From Burkholderiales bacterium (lineage in GTDB: Bacteria > Pseudomonadota > Gammaproteobacteria > Burkholderiales > Burkholderiaceae_C): 64,000 nt of DNA. The position numbers and the translations under genes are program-made. The stretch covers positions 144,125 through 208,124 of the forward strand of contig JACRNC010000008.1 in assembly GCA_016219375.1 (NCBI GenBank). Direction: 5' to 3'. A model generated the notes under the pieces. The model did not search any database. It saw only the letters and a list, made by a program, of their open reading frames with translations, and had not been told where the DNA came from. Shown here in pieces: positions 28,676 through 37,129 of this stretch (positions are counted from its first letter, which is position 1; every line of letters starts with the position of its first letter).

Positions 28676-29829
28676 CAGCGGGCCCGGCGCGGCAGCGTGC
28701 CTTCGAGCTTGGCGATGATGCCCAGCATGATCTCGTCTGCGCCGCCGCCGATGGAGACCAGGCGGCCGTCGCGGTAGGCCCGGGCAATGGGGTTGTCCCA
28801 GGTGTAGCCCATGCCGCCCCAGTACTGAAGGCAGCTGTCGGCCACCTCGCGGATGAGCCGGCCGCACTTGAGCTTGGCCATGGAGGCCAGCCGGGTGACG
28901 TCGTCGCCGGCCACGTAGCCCTCCACAGCCCGGTAGGTCAACGCGCGCAGCGCCTCGACCTCGGTGCGCAGCTCGGCCAGCCGGAAGTGCACCACCTGGT
29001 TGTCGATCAGCGGGCGGCCGAAGGTGTGGCGCTCGCGGCAGTAGGCAATGGTCTGGTCGATGAGGCCGTCGAGCATGCGCAGCGCGTTGGCCGCGGCATA
29101 CAGGCGCTCCTCCTGGAACTGCAGCATCTGCATCATGAAGCCCGTGCCCTCCACGCCGATCAGGTTGCGGCGCGGCACTCGAACGTTGTCGAAGAACAGC
29201 TGGGCCGTGTCCGATGACTGCATGCCGATCTTGCGGATCTTCTGCCTGTCGATGCCCTTGGCATCCATCGGCACGATGATGAGTGACTTGTTCTCGTGGA
29301 CCTTGCCCTCCGAGGTGTTGGCCAGCAGGCAGCACCAGTCGGCCTGCAGGCCGTTGGTGATCCACATCTTCGAGCCGTTGATGACGTAGTCGCCGCCTTC
29401 GGTGCGCGCGGTCGTCTTGACCGCCGCCACGTCGGAGCCGCCGCCAACCTCGCTCACACCGATGCAGCCCACCATGTCACCGGCGATGGCCGGCGCCAGG
29501 TATTCGCGCTTGAGCTCTTCGGAGCCGAAGCGGTGCAGCGCCGGTGTGCACATGTCGGTCTGCACGCCGATCGCCATGGGCACGCCGCCGCACGGGATGG
29601 TGCCCAGCTCCTCGGCCACGACCATGGAGTAGGAGAAGTCCAACCCCATGCCGCCGTAGGCGGTGTCGTACTTGACGCCGAGCAGGCCCAGGCGGCCCAT
29701 CTTCTTGAACACTTCATGCGCGGGGAAGATCTCGGCGGCCTCCCATTGCGCAACGTGCGGGTTGATCTCCTGCGCGCAGAAGCGGCGCACCGTGTCGGCA
29801 AGCTGCCGGTGTTCGGCGGTGAAGTGCAT
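28675..29829 (-). CDS. Acyl-CoA dehydrogenase, citronellyl-CoA dehydrogenase (AtuD)-like
   Basis: 384-residue flavin acyl-CoA dehydrogenase. Several segments recall AtuD: MDCTPALHRFGS-type text MCTPALHRFGSEELKREYL, IGVSEVGGGSDVA, VINGSKMWITNGLQADW, and the end SCLQYWGGMGYTWDNP with SIGGGADEIMLGI. The Glu of FQEERLYAAAN is a candidate catalytic base on helix G, as in isovaleryl-CoA dehydrogenase, because the usual YEG glutamate is replaced by GGG. It would introduce the alpha-beta double bond before carboxylation. The AtuD likeness is from memory of the family. Confidence 0.88.
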   Translation of the reverse strand: MHFTAEHRQLADTVRRFCAQEINPHVAQWEAAEIFPAHEVFKKMGRLGLLGVKYDTAYGGMGLDFSYSMVVAEELGTIPCGGVPMAIGVQTDMCTPALHRFGSEELKREYLAPAIAGDMVGCIGVSEVGGGSDVAAVKTTARTEGGDYVINGSKMWITNGLQADWCCLLANTSEGKVHENKSLIIVPMDAKGIDRQKIRKIGMQSSDTAQLFFDNVRVPRRNLIGVEGTGFMMQMLQFQEERLYAAANALRMLDGLIDQTIAYCRERHTFGRPLIDNQVVHFRLAELRTEVEALRALTYRAVEGYVAGDDVTRLASMAKLKCGRLIREVADSCLQYWGGMGYTWDNPIARAYRDGRLVSIGGGADEIMLGIIAKLEGTLPRRAR

Positions 29830-29867
29830 GGCGTCTCCTCGGGTGAGCGGGCGGGTGGGTGGCGCAG

Positions 29868-31481
29868 CTAGAGCCGGGCGACGCCGAAAGTGTTGGGGCG
29901 CAGCACGCGGCGCCCGGCCTCGGCCGCCAGGGCCAGGCACAGGGCCAGCACGGCGCGCGTGTCGCGTGGGTCGATCACGCCGTCGTCCCACAGCCGCGCG
30001 GTGGCGAAGAGCACGCTGGCCTCGGCGTCCAGGCGCTTGCGGATCTCGGCGGACATGCCTTCGAGCATCGCGTCGTCCACTGGCAGGCCGGCGCGCGCCA
30101 TCTTTCCGCGGGTGACGAGCTCCATCACCTTGGCCGCCTGCGCGCCGCCCATCACCGCCACCCGCGCCGAAGGCCAGCTGAAGATGAAGCGGGGGTCGAA
30201 GCCGCGGCCGCACATGCCGTAGTTGCCGGCGCCATAGGAGCCGCCCAGCACGATGGTGAACTTGGGCACGCGCGCATTGGCCACTGCCTGGATCATCTTG
30301 GAGCCGTGCTTGATGGCGCCGCCGTGCTCGGCCGCCGAGCCCACCATGTAGCCGGTGGTGTTCTGCAGGAAAACCAGCGGCGTGCCCGACTGGTCGCACA
30401 GCTGGATGAATTGCGCCGCCTTGGTCGAGCCCTGCGGCTGGATGGGGCCGTTGTTGCCCAGGATGCCGACCCGGTGGCCGTCGATGCGCGCATGGCCGCA
30501 CAGCGTCTCGCTGCCGTAGCCGGCCTTGAACTCCAGGAACTCCGAGCCGTCGACGATGCGCGCGATGACCTCGCGGGTGTCGAAGGGCTCGCGCTCGTCG
30601 GCCGGCACGCAGCCCAGCAGCTCTTCGGTGTCGTACAGCGGCGGCGCGGCAGTGGGCGCACCGGTGTCCACGGTGTCCCAGTTGAGCTGGTCGAGCAGCT
30701 CGCGGGTCAGCGCAATGGCGTGCGCATCGTCCTCGCAGAGGTACTCGCCCAGGCCGGTGACGCTGGCATGCATCTCCGCGCCGCCCAGGGCCTCGTCGGT
30801 GGCCTCCTCGCCGATGGCCGCCTTGACCAGCGGCGGGCCGGCCAGGTAGATGCTGGAGCGCCCGCGCACCAGCACGACATAGTCCGACAGCCCCGGCACG
30901 TAGGCTCCGCCGGCCGTGGACGAGCCGTGCACCACGCAGATCTGCGGCAGGCCCATGGCCGACAACCTCGCCTGGTTGGCGAAGCTGCGCCCGCCCTCGA
31001 CGAAGATGTCTGCCTGGTAGAGCAGGTTTGCGCCGCCGCTTTCGATCAGGCTGATGAGCGGCAGCTTGTTGTCGCGTGCGATCTCCTGCGCACGCAGGCC
31101 CTTGCGCAGGCCCATGGGCGAGATGGTGCCGCCCTTGAGCGCGCTGTCGCTGGCGGTGATGAGGCAGCGCTTGCCAGCCACGGTGCCGATGCCGATGATG
31201 GTGCCGCCGCCCAGCACGGCGCGGCGGCCGTCATCGTCGTGCAGGCCCAGGCCGGCCAGCGTGCTGAGCTCCAGGAAGCCCGAGCCGCGATCCAGCAGCC
31301 GGGCCACGCGCTCGCGCGGCAGCAGCTGGCCGCGGCGCTCGAACTTCTCGCGCTGGGCCGCGGAGCCCTCGCGCACACGGGCCTCCAGCGCGCGCACCTC
31401 GTCCAGGCGCTCGCGCATGCGCTGCACGTTGGCGCGGAACGCGTCGCTGGCGGGTTGCAGGCTGGTGCGCAAGACGGGCAT
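29868..31481 (-). CDS. Acyl-CoA carboxylase carboxyltransferase beta subunit (geranyl-CoA carboxylase AtuC-like)
   Basis: 537 residues with two crotonase-like halves. The biotin/acyl-CoA site segments are GTISPMGLRKGLRAQEIA, ESGGANLLYQADIFVEGGRSFANQA, GSSTAGGAYVPGLSDY and, in the second half, NTTGYMVGSAAEHGGAIKHG with GGSYGAGNYGMCGRGFDPRF. Methylcrotonyl-CoA carboxylases usually read DRDHFGRIF at the place where this protein has EGGRSFANQ; loss of that bulky Phe is the known distinction of geranyl-CoA carboxylase, which accepts a longer chain. I therefore favour the geranyl-CoA type, with LiuB as the alternative. Confidence 0.88.
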   Translation of the reverse strand: MPVLRTSLQPASDAFRANVQRMRERLDEVRALEARVREGSAAQREKFERRGQLLPRERVARLLDRGSGFLELSTLAGLGLHDDDGRRAVLGGGTIIGIGTVAGKRCLITASDSALKGGTISPMGLRKGLRAQEIARDNKLPLISLIESGGANLLYQADIFVEGGRSFANQARLSAMGLPQICVVHGSSTAGGAYVPGLSDYVVLVRGRSSIYLAGPPLVKAAIGEEATDEALGGAEMHASVTGLGEYLCEDDAHAIALTRELLDQLNWDTVDTGAPTAAPPLYDTEELLGCVPADEREPFDTREVIARIVDGSEFLEFKAGYGSETLCGHARIDGHRVGILGNNGPIQPQGSTKAAQFIQLCDQSGTPLVFLQNTTGYMVGSAAEHGGAIKHGSKMIQAVANARVPKFTIVLGGSYGAGNYGMCGRGFDPRFIFSWPSARVAVMGGAQAAKVMELVTRGKMARAGLPVDDAMLEGMSAEIRKRLDAEASVLFATARLWDDGVIDPRDTRAVLALCLALAAEAGRRVLRPNTFGVARL

Positions 31482-31497
31482 GGGTGTCGTGGACGGC

Positions 31498-32445
31498 TCA
31501 GCCGGCTCCACCCTCCTGCAGCACGCGCGGCACGGCGGCACGGTGGAAGCCGTCGAAGGCGGGCGCCGGCTCGTGGGGCGGCACAGGGTAGAGGGCACGC
31601 TCCAGCGGCGCCCCACCGTCGATGGCCACGGTGATGCCGGTGACGAAGGCTGCGCCCGGGCTGAGCAGGAAGCAGATCACCGCGCTGACCTCGGCCTCCA
31701 GTCCCAGGCGCTTCATCGGCACATGGTCCTTGAGGCTGCGAATGACGCCGGCCATGGCCGGCCCGTAGGCATCCATGCCGCTGGAGGCGATCCAGCCCGG
31801 CGCCACCGCATTGACACGCACGTTGGCAGCCGCCCACTCGTAGGCCGCTGTCTGGGTGAGGTTGACCATGCCCGCCCGCGCCGCACCCGAATGGCCCATG
31901 CCCGGCATGCCACGCCACATGTCGGCGGCCATGTTGACGATGGCACCGCCGTGCGCCTGCATGGATTGGGTATAGACCTCGCGCGCCATCAGGAAACCGC
32001 CGGTGAGGTTGTTGGCCACGACCGCCTCGAAACCGCGGCGCGAGATGGCCGCCAGCGGCGCGGGAAACTGCCCGCCAGCGTTGTTGACCAGGCCGTGCAG
32101 GCGGCCGTGGCGGGTCACCATGGCGGCCACTGCGGCCCGCACGGCGTCCTCGTCGCGGATGTCGAAGGCCGCCGTGTCGGCCTGGCCGCCATCGACGCGG
32201 ATCTCGGCGGCCACGGCGTCTAGCTTGGCCGGCGTGCGGCCGGTGAGCACGACGGTGGCTCCCAGCGAGGCCAGCTCGTGCGCCACGCAACGACCGATGC
32301 CACTGCCCGCGCCGGTGACCACATGCACCTGACCGGCGAACAGCCCTGGGCACAGCACGCTGGCATAGCGCCTGGGCGACAGGCCGCCGGCCGGCTCGGT
32401 GGCGGCGGGCATGGTCAGCCGAGTAGGCGGGGTGGGCCTGGGCAT
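31498..32445 (-). CDS. Short-chain dehydrogenase/reductase, AtuB-like
   Basis: 315 residues with the nucleotide-binding TGAGSGIGR (about residue 44) and NNAGG. At the usual YxxxK catalytic site (about residues 184-190) the text is GHSGAARAGMVNLTQTAAYEW, so Tyr and Lys are replaced by Ser and Arg; the enzyme is either a dienoyl-CoA-reductase-like variant or uses other residues. It occupies the AtuB position ahead of the carboxyltransferase gene. Start ATG 32445 is 20 bases from a perfect palindrome; ATG 32412 is an alternative. Whether it has its own promoter is discussed with that palindrome. Confidence 0.85.
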   Translation of the reverse strand: MPRPTPPTRLTMPAATEPAGGLSPRRYASVLCPGLFAGQVHVVTGAGSGIGRCVAHELASLGATVVLTGRTPAKLDAVAAEIRVDGGQADTAAFDIRDEDAVRAAVAAMVTRHGRLHGLVNNAGGQFPAPLAAISRRGFEAVVANNLTGGFLMAREVYTQSMQAHGGAIVNMAADMWRGMPGMGHSGAARAGMVNLTQTAAYEWAAANVRVNAVAPGWIASSGMDAYGPAMAGVIRSLKDHVPMKRLGLEAEVSAVICFLLSPGAAFVTGITVAIDGGAPLERALYPVPPHEPAPAFDGFHRAAVPRVLQEGGAG

Positions 32446-32465
32446 GGCAGCCAATCTAGGTTTGC

Positions 32466-32481
32466 TTGACGTTAACGTCAA
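32466..32481. promoter_or_regulatory. LiuR-type operator upstream of the SDR gene
   Basis: TTGACGTTAACGTCAA is a perfect 16-bp palindrome located 20 bases before the SDR start, in the 114-base gap behind the first acyl-CoA dehydrogenase gene. It is identical to the core of the operator at 33804-33821 and resembles known LiuR (MerR family) sites. It implies an internal regulated promoter. Confidence 0.8.
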
Positions 32482-32559
32482 CCGGCTACCACCTGGGTCA
32501 GGTGCAAAAGGTAAGCGCACGAACCGCCCGTGCGGCGCGGGCCGGGGCGGCACGCGGGG

Positions 32560-33720
32560 CTACAGCCCCATCTGCCTGGCGATGATCTCGTTCATGATCT
32601 CGCGCGTGCCGCCGCCGATGGACAGGATGCGGCAGTCGCGGTAGAGCCGCTCCACCAGCGAGCCGCGCATGTAGCCCATGCCACCAAAGATCTGCACCGC
32701 CTCGTGCGTGACATGCTCGGCGGCGTCCGTGGCGGCGTTCTTGGCCATGGAGACCTCGCGCACCAGCGTCTCGCCCGCGGCGATGCGCGCGGCGCAGCGC
32801 CAGGCGTACTCGCGGGCCACGTCCACTTGCACGGCCATGTCCGCCAGCTTGTGGCGGACGACCTGGTGGCGCGCCAGCGGCTTGCCGAAGGTCTGGCGCG
32901 TGCGGGCCCACTCCAGGCAGGCCTCCAGCGCCAGTTGCGCCGTCATGTAGGCCATCACGGCCAGTGCCAGCCGCTCGGCCTGGAAGTTGAGCATCAGCGT
33001 GAGGAAGCCGGTGTTCTCTGGCCCGATGAGCTGCGAGGCCGGCACGCGGCAGTCGTGGAAGAACAGCTCGGCGGTGTCCGAGGCCCACCAGCCCATCTTG
33101 CGCAGCGGCGCGCCAGTGCTGAAGCCGGGCATGCCCCGCTCGATGGCGAGCAGCGACACGCCGGCATGCCCCGGCCCGCCGGTGCGCACCGCCACCGTGA
33201 CCACATCGGCGCGGCTGCCGGATGTGATGAAGGTCTTGCTGCCATTGACCACGTAGTGGTCGCCGTCGCGCACGGCGCGCGTGCGCAGGTTGGCCACGTC
33301 GGAGCCGCCGCCGGGCTCGGTGATGGCCAGCGCGGCGATCTTCTCGCCGGTGAGGACGGGCGGGACCAGCCGCCGCTGCAGGGCTTCGCTGCCCATGCGC
33401 CAGATGGGCGGCAGGCCGATGTCCAGCGAGCCCAGGCCTGCCACGAAGCCGCCCGAGCCGCTGCGCATGAGCTCCTCGGCCACGGCGATCTTGAGGAAGA
33501 CGTCGCCCTCGCCACTGCCGCCCAGGCGGGCCGGATGGCCGATGCCCAGCAGCCCCAGCTCGCCGGCGCGGCGGTAGAGCTCACGCGGAAAGCTGCCCTC
33601 TTCCTCCCAGGCCTCGATGTGCGGGCGCACCGCCTCGTCGACGAAGCGCCGCGCGGTCTGCCGCGCCATATCGTGCGTGGCGTCGAAGTAGCTGCTTTGC
33701 GGGACGGTGCGTTCTGCCAT
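32560..33720 (-). CDS. Acyl-CoA dehydrogenase, first gene of the catabolic operon
   Basis: 386-residue FAD acyl-CoA dehydrogenase: FPRELYRRAGELGLLGIGHP, AITEPGGGSDVANLRTRA, YVVNGSKTFITSG, TFGKPLARHQVVRHKLADMA and the ending QIFGGMGYMRGSLVERLYRD with SIGGGTREI. As in the second dehydrogenase of this operon, the C-terminal catalytic Glu position is Gly and the Glu of NFQAERLALAV is the candidate base. It is not close to isovaleryl-CoA dehydrogenase by eye. Substrate unknown; a second oxidation round of the branched acyl chain is plausible. Its promoter region is shared with the divergent MerR gene. Confidence 0.87.
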   Translation of the reverse strand: MAERTVPQSSYFDATHDMARQTARRFVDEAVRPHIEAWEEEGSFPRELYRRAGELGLLGIGHPARLGGSGEGDVFLKIAVAEELMRSGSGGFVAGLGSLDIGLPPIWRMGSEALQRRLVPPVLTGEKIAALAITEPGGGSDVANLRTRAVRDGDHYVVNGSKTFITSGSRADVVTVAVRTGGPGHAGVSLLAIERGMPGFSTGAPLRKMGWWASDTAELFFHDCRVPASQLIGPENTGFLTLMLNFQAERLALAVMAYMTAQLALEACLEWARTRQTFGKPLARHQVVRHKLADMAVQVDVAREYAWRCAARIAAGETLVREVSMAKNAATDAAEHVTHEAVQIFGGMGYMRGSLVERLYRDCRILSIGGGTREIMNEIIARQMGL

Positions 33721-33803
33721 GGCGCCTCCTGATGGGGCTGATGGGGCTGCCGGGTGTGCCGGGGACGCGCACGGACCCGGGCGGAGAGCGCACACTAGTC
33801 GTG

Positions 33804-33821
33804 GTTGACGTTAACGTCAAC
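33804..33821. promoter_or_regulatory. LiuR-type operator between acyl-CoA dehydrogenase and MerR genes
   Basis: GTTGACGTTAACGTCAAC is a perfect 18-bp palindrome in the 158-base divergent promoter region, 84 bases from the dehydrogenase start and 58 bases from the regulator start. Its core equals the site at 32466-32481. It is the expected binding site of the MerR regulator encoded next door. Confidence 0.85.
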
Positions 33822-33878
33822 ACGCTGCCTTTGGCGTCGACGCATCGCCGCGCACGTCGGGCCGCGGATAATGCGCCG

Positions 33879-34442
33879 ATGAGCACCGCCAGGCGGCCGG
33901 CTACGGCCCGTAACCCCCACCCCAGCCGGCCCCGCAGCGAGAGCGCGGGCACCGCCACGTCCACCGCCCTGATCAGCGCACGCCGCTCACGCCAAGCCGC
34001 CGCAGCGGCCAACGCGCCCGACGGGGCGGACGACGGCCAGGCGCTGATGGGCATTGCCGAGATGTGCGAGACCTACGGCGTGTCGCCGCGGGCACTGCGC
34101 TTTTACGAGAGCAAGGGGCTGCTGACGCCACAGCGGCTCAACGGCACGCGCGTGTACGGCAAGGACGACCGCGCCCGGCTCTCGCGCATCCTGCGCGCCA
34201 AGTCACTGGGCATGGCGCTGGCCGACATCAAGGCCTACCTCGACATGTACGGCGAGCATGGTGAGGGCCGCGTGCAGCAGCTGGCCTATGTGGTGGAGGC
34301 GGCCGCCGCGGCCATGCGCGATCTGGAACGCAAGCGGGCGCAGATCGATACTGCGCTGGAGGAGCTGCGGCTGATCCACGACCGCAGCCTGCAGCGGCTG
34401 CGGGCCAAGCAGCGCAAGCCTCGCGCAGGCGCCGGGCGCTGA
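33879..34442 (+). CDS. MerR-family regulator, LiuR-like
   Basis: 187 residues. A basic, disordered N-terminus is followed by the MerR DNA-binding domain (MGIAEMCETYGVSPRALRFYESKGLLTPQRLNGTRVY), then GKDDRARLSRILRAKSLGMALADIKAYLDMYG and a dimerisation coiled coil (AAMRDLERKRAQIDTALEELRLI). LiuR proteins of this sort control branched-chain and related acyl-CoA catabolism. Divergent from the operon with a shared palindromic operator. ATG 33879 is the first start that does not run through the operator; another in-frame start at 33732 would. Function as operon regulator is inferred from context. Confidence 0.85.
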   Translation: MSTARRPATARNPHPSRPRSESAGTATSTALISARRSRQAAAAANAPDGADDGQALMGIAEMCETYGVSPRALRFYESKGLLTPQRLNGTRVYGKDDRARLSRILRAKSLGMALADIKAYLDMYGEHGEGRVQQLAYVVEAAAAAMRDLERKRAQIDTALEELRLIHDRSLQRLRAKQRKPRAGAGR

Positions 34443-34493
34443 GGCGTCGGGCCGCATGCGCCACCGGCGACGCAGTGGCCCGCAGCACCCTGC

Positions 34494-37052
34494 TCAGCCC
34501 GCGCTGCCGCCAGCTGCGGGCCGCGACGTGGCCGGGCCCGTGATCCAGGCGGGGGCGGGGGCGTGCAGCGGGGTGTAGACGGGGATGGGCTGGCTGCGGC
34601 CCTTGACCGGCAGCAGGCCGACCATGCGCCACGGCAGGTCGGCGGTGGCGGCGCTGGCTGCGCGCCAGGTGCCTTCGCCCACCAGCACGTCCACGGCCAG
34701 CGTGCGGGTGAGGTCCTCGATGCGCGAGGCCAGGTTGACCGGGTCGCCGATGACGCTGTAGCTGCGCCGCGCGTCGGAGCCCAGCTCGCCCACGCAGACC
34801 AGGCCGGTGTTCAGCCCGATGCCGCAGTGCACCTGGGGCAGGCCGCGCTGGCGCAGCTCGGCATTCAGGCTGGCCAGGCTGCGGCGCATGTCGAGTGCGG
34901 CGCGCACGGCGCGGGCGGCATGGTCGTCGGTCTCCACCGGTGCGCCCCAGAAGGCCATCACCGCGTCGCCGATGAACTTGTCCAGCGTGCCGCCGTGCTG
35001 GGCAATGATGGCGCTCATGCGCGAGAAGAACAGGTTGACCACCTCGCGCAGCTGCTCGGGCGCCAGGTGCTCGGCGGTGCGCGTGAAGTCGTGCAGGTCG
35101 CAGAACAGGATGGTCAGCTCGCGGTTCTCGGCCGACAGGCCCGCGCGGGTGTAGCGCTCGGGGTCGTGGGCCATGCTGGCCACCAGCTCGGGCGGCACGT
35201 AGGCGCCGAAGAGCTGGGCCAGGGCGCGGCGCGAGCGGCCCTCGGCCAGGTAGGTGTCGGCCATCGCCAGCAGCGCGGTGGCGCCGGCGGCCAGCAGGGG
35301 CAGGGCCAGCGGCAGCACCCAGTCCTGGCTGCGGTAGAGCCAGGCGTTGAGCGCCGTCCACAGCAGCAGCGTGGCGCCGGTGACGACCACGCCGGCCAGC
35401 ACCGGCACGCGCGGCACCAGCAGGGCCAGCATGACGCAGCCGATGACCAGGCTGGCCAGCTCGAAGCCGCGGGCCCAGTCCGGCCGCGTGGGCAGGTGGC
35501 CGTCCAGCAGCCCGGCCAGCAGGCTGGCATGCAGCACGATGCCCGGCGTGGCCGGGTCCACCGGCGTGGGCCGCAGGTCCGACAGGCCCAGCGCCGTGGT
35601 GCCCACCAGCACGATGCGCCCGGCCAGGCGGTGTGCCGGCAGCCGCTCGGCCAGCACGTCGGCCGCGCTGACGCGGGCGAAGCGCTCGGCATGCTGCACC
35701 GGCACGCGCACGGCGCCGCGCTCGTCCAGCGGCAGGTCCAGGCTGATGGGGGCGGAGGCGGCGCGCACGCCCGGGCCACGGGCGGCGTGGAGCTGCGTCA
35801 TGCGGTCGAGGCTGGCGCGCAGCTGCGGATGCAGCGAGGCATCGGCGGTGGAGGCTTGAGGCGTTTGCGCCACTGCATCGGGCACGTCGGCCGGGCCCGG
35901 GGCGGCCGGCGCATCCCGGCCCGGCGTGCGGGCTGCGACAGGCTCGCCTTGCGGCGCAGCGCCGTCGCCTGCGCGCGCGGCAGGCGCGGAGCCGGATGCC
36001 GTGGCAGCGAGGGCGGCGCCCGCGCCGGCAGCAGCGCCATCCCGCAGCCGCACCGCCACCAGCGGCCCGGGCTGGCCGCCGCGGCCGGCGGCGCGCACGG
36101 GGCTGAGCTGGGGGTCGCCCAGGGCCGCGCGCAGCACCGACAGCGCAAAGGCCGGATGCGCCTGGCGCGGGCCGGCGGGCGGGACCCATTCGGCCAGCAG
36201 CGGCAGGCTGCGGATGACGCCGTCGGGGTCGGCCAGGGCGTTGAGATGGCCAGCGCGCGGCGCGGCGGCGCGCAGCGTCTCGATGTTGGCGCCGTAGCCG
36301 GTGTAGCGCGTCAGGCCGGTGGGCCGCGCATCGGTGAACAGCGGCGCGGGCAGGCGGCCGACCGGCGCGGCGCCGATGTCGCCGGTGAAGTAGTAGCCCA
36401 GCACCGCACGGTGGCCGGCCAGGGCGCGGGCGAAGGCGGCGTCATGGTCGAGCTGCGGGGCCAGGCGCTGCAGCTCATGCTGGAAGGCCGGCACGTCGCG
36501 CAGCGGGCCGTTGGCCAGCGACTGCATCACGGCCAGCGTGTCCGACGCGTCAGCCTCGGCGAAGACCATGTTGAAGCCGACCACCGCGGCCCGCTCGCGC
36601 TCGAAGAGGGCCTCGGTGAGCGCGGCCAGGCGGTCGCGGCCCCAGGGCCAACGGCCGACCTCGGCCAGGCTTTTCTCGTCGATGTCGACGATGACGATGC
36701 GCGGGTCCACCCCGCTGCCCGATTGCACGCCGGCGGCCCAGCGCTGGCGGGTGTCGTCGAGGAAGCGGTCCAGCGCCTCGACGAAGCCCAGGCGGAAGGC
36801 GCCGCTGGCCGCACCGGCCCAGTGGGCCAGGCCCAGGATCAGCGGCAGGCTGAGGATGGCCAGGCGCAGCCAGCGGCGCAGCAGCGCGCCGGGGCCGTGG
36901 GCGGCGTGAGCAGTGGCGGGGACGGTGGCAGGGGCCGTGGCGGCGGGTGAAGCCAGGACGGGCACGGACGCCGCCGCAGCGCTCGCCGGGGCGGGGTCGG
37001 CCGGTGCAGCAGGTGGGCCGGCGGCGGCGGGCGGGTCGGGGCGATCGGTCAT
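34494..37052 (-). CDS. CHASE2-domain class III adenylate cyclase
   Basis: 852 residues. After a Pro/Ala-rich start come one membrane helix (LRLAILSLPLILGLAHWAGAA), a large extracytoplasmic CHASE2 sensor (about residues 90-520), three closely spaced membrane helices (FELASLVIGCVMLALLVPRVPVL onwards) and a class III nucleotide cyclase domain (about 640-810). Metal-binding Asp residues are in LFCDLHDF and KFIGDAVMAFWG; Lys of TLDKFIGD and Asp of YSVIGDPVNLASR favour ATP over GTP. The CHASE2 region contains an alanine-rich low-complexity insert (about residues 325-440). Probably senses an external signal and makes cAMP. Start chosen at MTDRPDPP; a longer frame upstream is unsupported. Confidence 0.88.
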   Translation of the reverse strand: MTDRPDPPAAAGPPAAPADPAPASAAAASVPVLASPAATAPATVPATAHAAHGPGALLRRWLRLAILSLPLILGLAHWAGAASGAFRLGFVEALDRFLDDTRQRWAAGVQSGSGVDPRIVIVDIDEKSLAEVGRWPWGRDRLAALTEALFERERAAVVGFNMVFAEADASDTLAVMQSLANGPLRDVPAFQHELQRLAPQLDHDAAFARALAGHRAVLGYYFTGDIGAAPVGRLPAPLFTDARPTGLTRYTGYGANIETLRAAAPRAGHLNALADPDGVIRSLPLLAEWVPPAGPRQAHPAFALSVLRAALGDPQLSPVRAAGRGGQPGPLVAVRLRDGAAAGAGAALAATASGSAPAARAGDGAAPQGEPVAARTPGRDAPAAPGPADVPDAVAQTPQASTADASLHPQLRASLDRMTQLHAARGPGVRAASAPISLDLPLDERGAVRVPVQHAERFARVSAADVLAERLPAHRLAGRIVLVGTTALGLSDLRPTPVDPATPGIVLHASLLAGLLDGHLPTRPDWARGFELASLVIGCVMLALLVPRVPVLAGVVVTGATLLLWTALNAWLYRSQDWVLPLALPLLAAGATALLAMADTYLAEGRSRRALAQLFGAYVPPELVASMAHDPERYTRAGLSAENRELTILFCDLHDFTRTAEHLAPEQLREVVNLFFSRMSAIIAQHGGTLDKFIGDAVMAFWGAPVETDDHAARAVRAALDMRRSLASLNAELRQRGLPQVHCGIGLNTGLVCVGELGSDARRSYSVIGDPVNLASRIEDLTRTLAVDVLVGEGTWRAASAATADLPWRMVGLLPVKGRSQPIPVYTPLHAPAPAWITGPATSRPAAGGSAG

Positions 37053-37129
37053 GGCGGGCGGGCGGGCCGGATGCTGCTGGCGGCGGGGTGCCTGACGGGC
37101 CCCGGCTGCGGCACGGCCGGGTGGCCGGC

